Below, in pieces: positions 4,682 through 5,106 of a stretch of DNA of 5,106 nt. The notes under the pieces are model-generated. The model searched no databases. It was not told where the DNA came from and was given only the letters and a program-made list of their open reading frames with translations. The translations under genes and the position numbers were made by a program. Location: positions 1 through 5,106 of the forward strand of contig DATMXR010000052.1 in NCBI GenBank assembly GCA_035561315.1. The letters run 5' to 3'. This DNA is from JAEYLA01 sp035561315. Lineage in GTDB: Bacteria; Bacillota; Clostridia; Christensenellales; CAG-138. Positions within the stretch are counted from its first letter, which is position 1. Each line of letters opens with the position of its first letter.

Positions 4682-5065
4682 TTAGTCTCCTCTCGCTTTC
4701 GCCAATAATTGCGCCGCCTCCGCGGCGTTGATTTCTTTGTTCTCCAGGCGGTCCAATATATCCGAAACGCGAAGCGCCTCTTCCTTTTGCGCGCCGGTTT
4801 CTCCGGGGTACAGCGCGCGCAAAAGATCATCCAGAAGCCCCTTTACCGTGGGGTATGAAAGCCCCAGCGTGCGTTCCACGTCCTTGATGTTCCCCCTGCA
4901 CTTAAGGAACGTCTCCAAGAACACCTGCTGCTTTTCATCCAGCGCGCAGTATTTGCAGGGAACAAAGCTGCCGGAAAGCTCCGTCTTGCAGGACGGGCAG
5001 GCAAGCCGGGTGACGTGAAGCGGGCTTTGGCACACTGGGCATTTGGTGGGTAATTGATAGCTCAT
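4682..5065 (-). CDS. DUF2089 protein: zinc ribbon plus HTH, with a SHOCT-like tail
   Basis: The 127-residue product matches the DUF2089 family. A zinc ribbon is formed by C9-x2-C12 and C23-x2-C26 (CPVCQSPLHVTRLACPSC). An additional C37-x2-C40 follows, then FLKCRGNIKDVERTLGLSYP (53-72) and TVKGLLDDLLRAL (73-85), the family's predicted helix-turn-helix. The last ~27 residues (DILDRLENKEINAAEAAQLL, 102-121) look like the SHOCT-like helix pair at the start of the next protein. A transcriptional regulator of this operon is plausible, though DNA binding by DUF2089 proteins is a prediction from the fold. AAAGGAGG (5079-5072) precedes ATG 5065 at 6 nt, a near-perfect ribosome binding site. It is the first gene of a four-gene operon with gaps of +3, -11 and +8 nt. 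Confidence 0.9.
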   Translation of the reverse strand: MSYQLPTKCPVCQSPLHVTRLACPSCKTELSGSFVPCKYCALDEKQQVFLETFLKCRGNIKDVERTLGLSYPTVKGLLDDLLRALYPGETGAQKEEALRVSDILDRLENKEINAAEAAQLLAKARGD

Positions 5066-5088
5066 GGCGTTCCTCCTTTTACATGCTC

Positions 5089-5094
5089 ATTATA
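5089..5094 (-). promoter_or_regulatory. -10 box of the DUF2089-yvlD-like operon
   Basis: Minus strand TATAAT (5094-5089), a perfect -10, lies 23 nt before ATG 5065. The expected -35 would fall at about 5112-5117, outside the window, so the promoter is only half visible. Confidence 0.6.
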
Positions 5095-5106
5095 TGATAA
5101 TCATTC

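Overview
The window looks like chromosome from a moderately GC-rich Bacillota, most likely a clostridial lineage. The reasons are an infC-rpmI-rplT operon headed by an L20-type leader, strong AGGAGG ribosome binding sites, SigA-type promoters, a clostridial-style Mop molbindin and a yvlB/yvlD-like envelope operon. I cannot name the genus. No tRNA, rRNA, CRISPR array, insertion sequence or phage gene is visible. The first ~380 bases are clearly AT-richer than the rest.

Layout. (1) Positions 2-289 hold the 3' end of an unrecognised + strand gene and a C-terminal scrap of a VOC/glyoxalase-fold protein. (2) Positions 354-1740 hold a textbook translation operon: a perfect-consensus promoter, an L20 leader with an intrinsic terminator, infC (IF3) starting at a rare AUC codon, rpmI (L35), rplT (L20), and a terminator. 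(3) A TrmH/SpoU-family RNA methyltransferase (1768-2550) follows on the same strand just after that terminator. (4) Convergent to it, with a 9-nt gap, is a GNAT acetyltransferase on the minus strand (2560-3069). (5) An orphan Mop-type molybdate-binding protein (3172-3384, minus) has its own terminator and palindromes upstream. (6) A tight four-gene minus-strand operon (5065 to 3566) encodes a DUF2089 zinc-ribbon/HTH protein, a YvlB/LiaX-type SHOCT-like protein, an unrecognised small protein with one hydrophobic segment, and a YvlD-type four-helix membrane protein. It has a -10 box at the window's right edge and closes with a hairpin at 3501-3538.

How they fit. The left operon is autoregulated translation machinery: L20 should act on the leader to cause early termination, and IF3 should control its own AUC start. 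The right operon resembles the Bacillus yvl / enterococcal LiaX envelope-stress type of module. Two relationships inside it deserve attention. The DUF2089 protein ends in a helix pair matching the SHOCT-like start of the next protein, and the SHOCT-like protein and the following small membrane protein share a C-terminal DIVxxDV ending. This suggests an interacting set built from shared parts. That is the least described part of the window, but its biochemical role cannot be settled from sequence alone.
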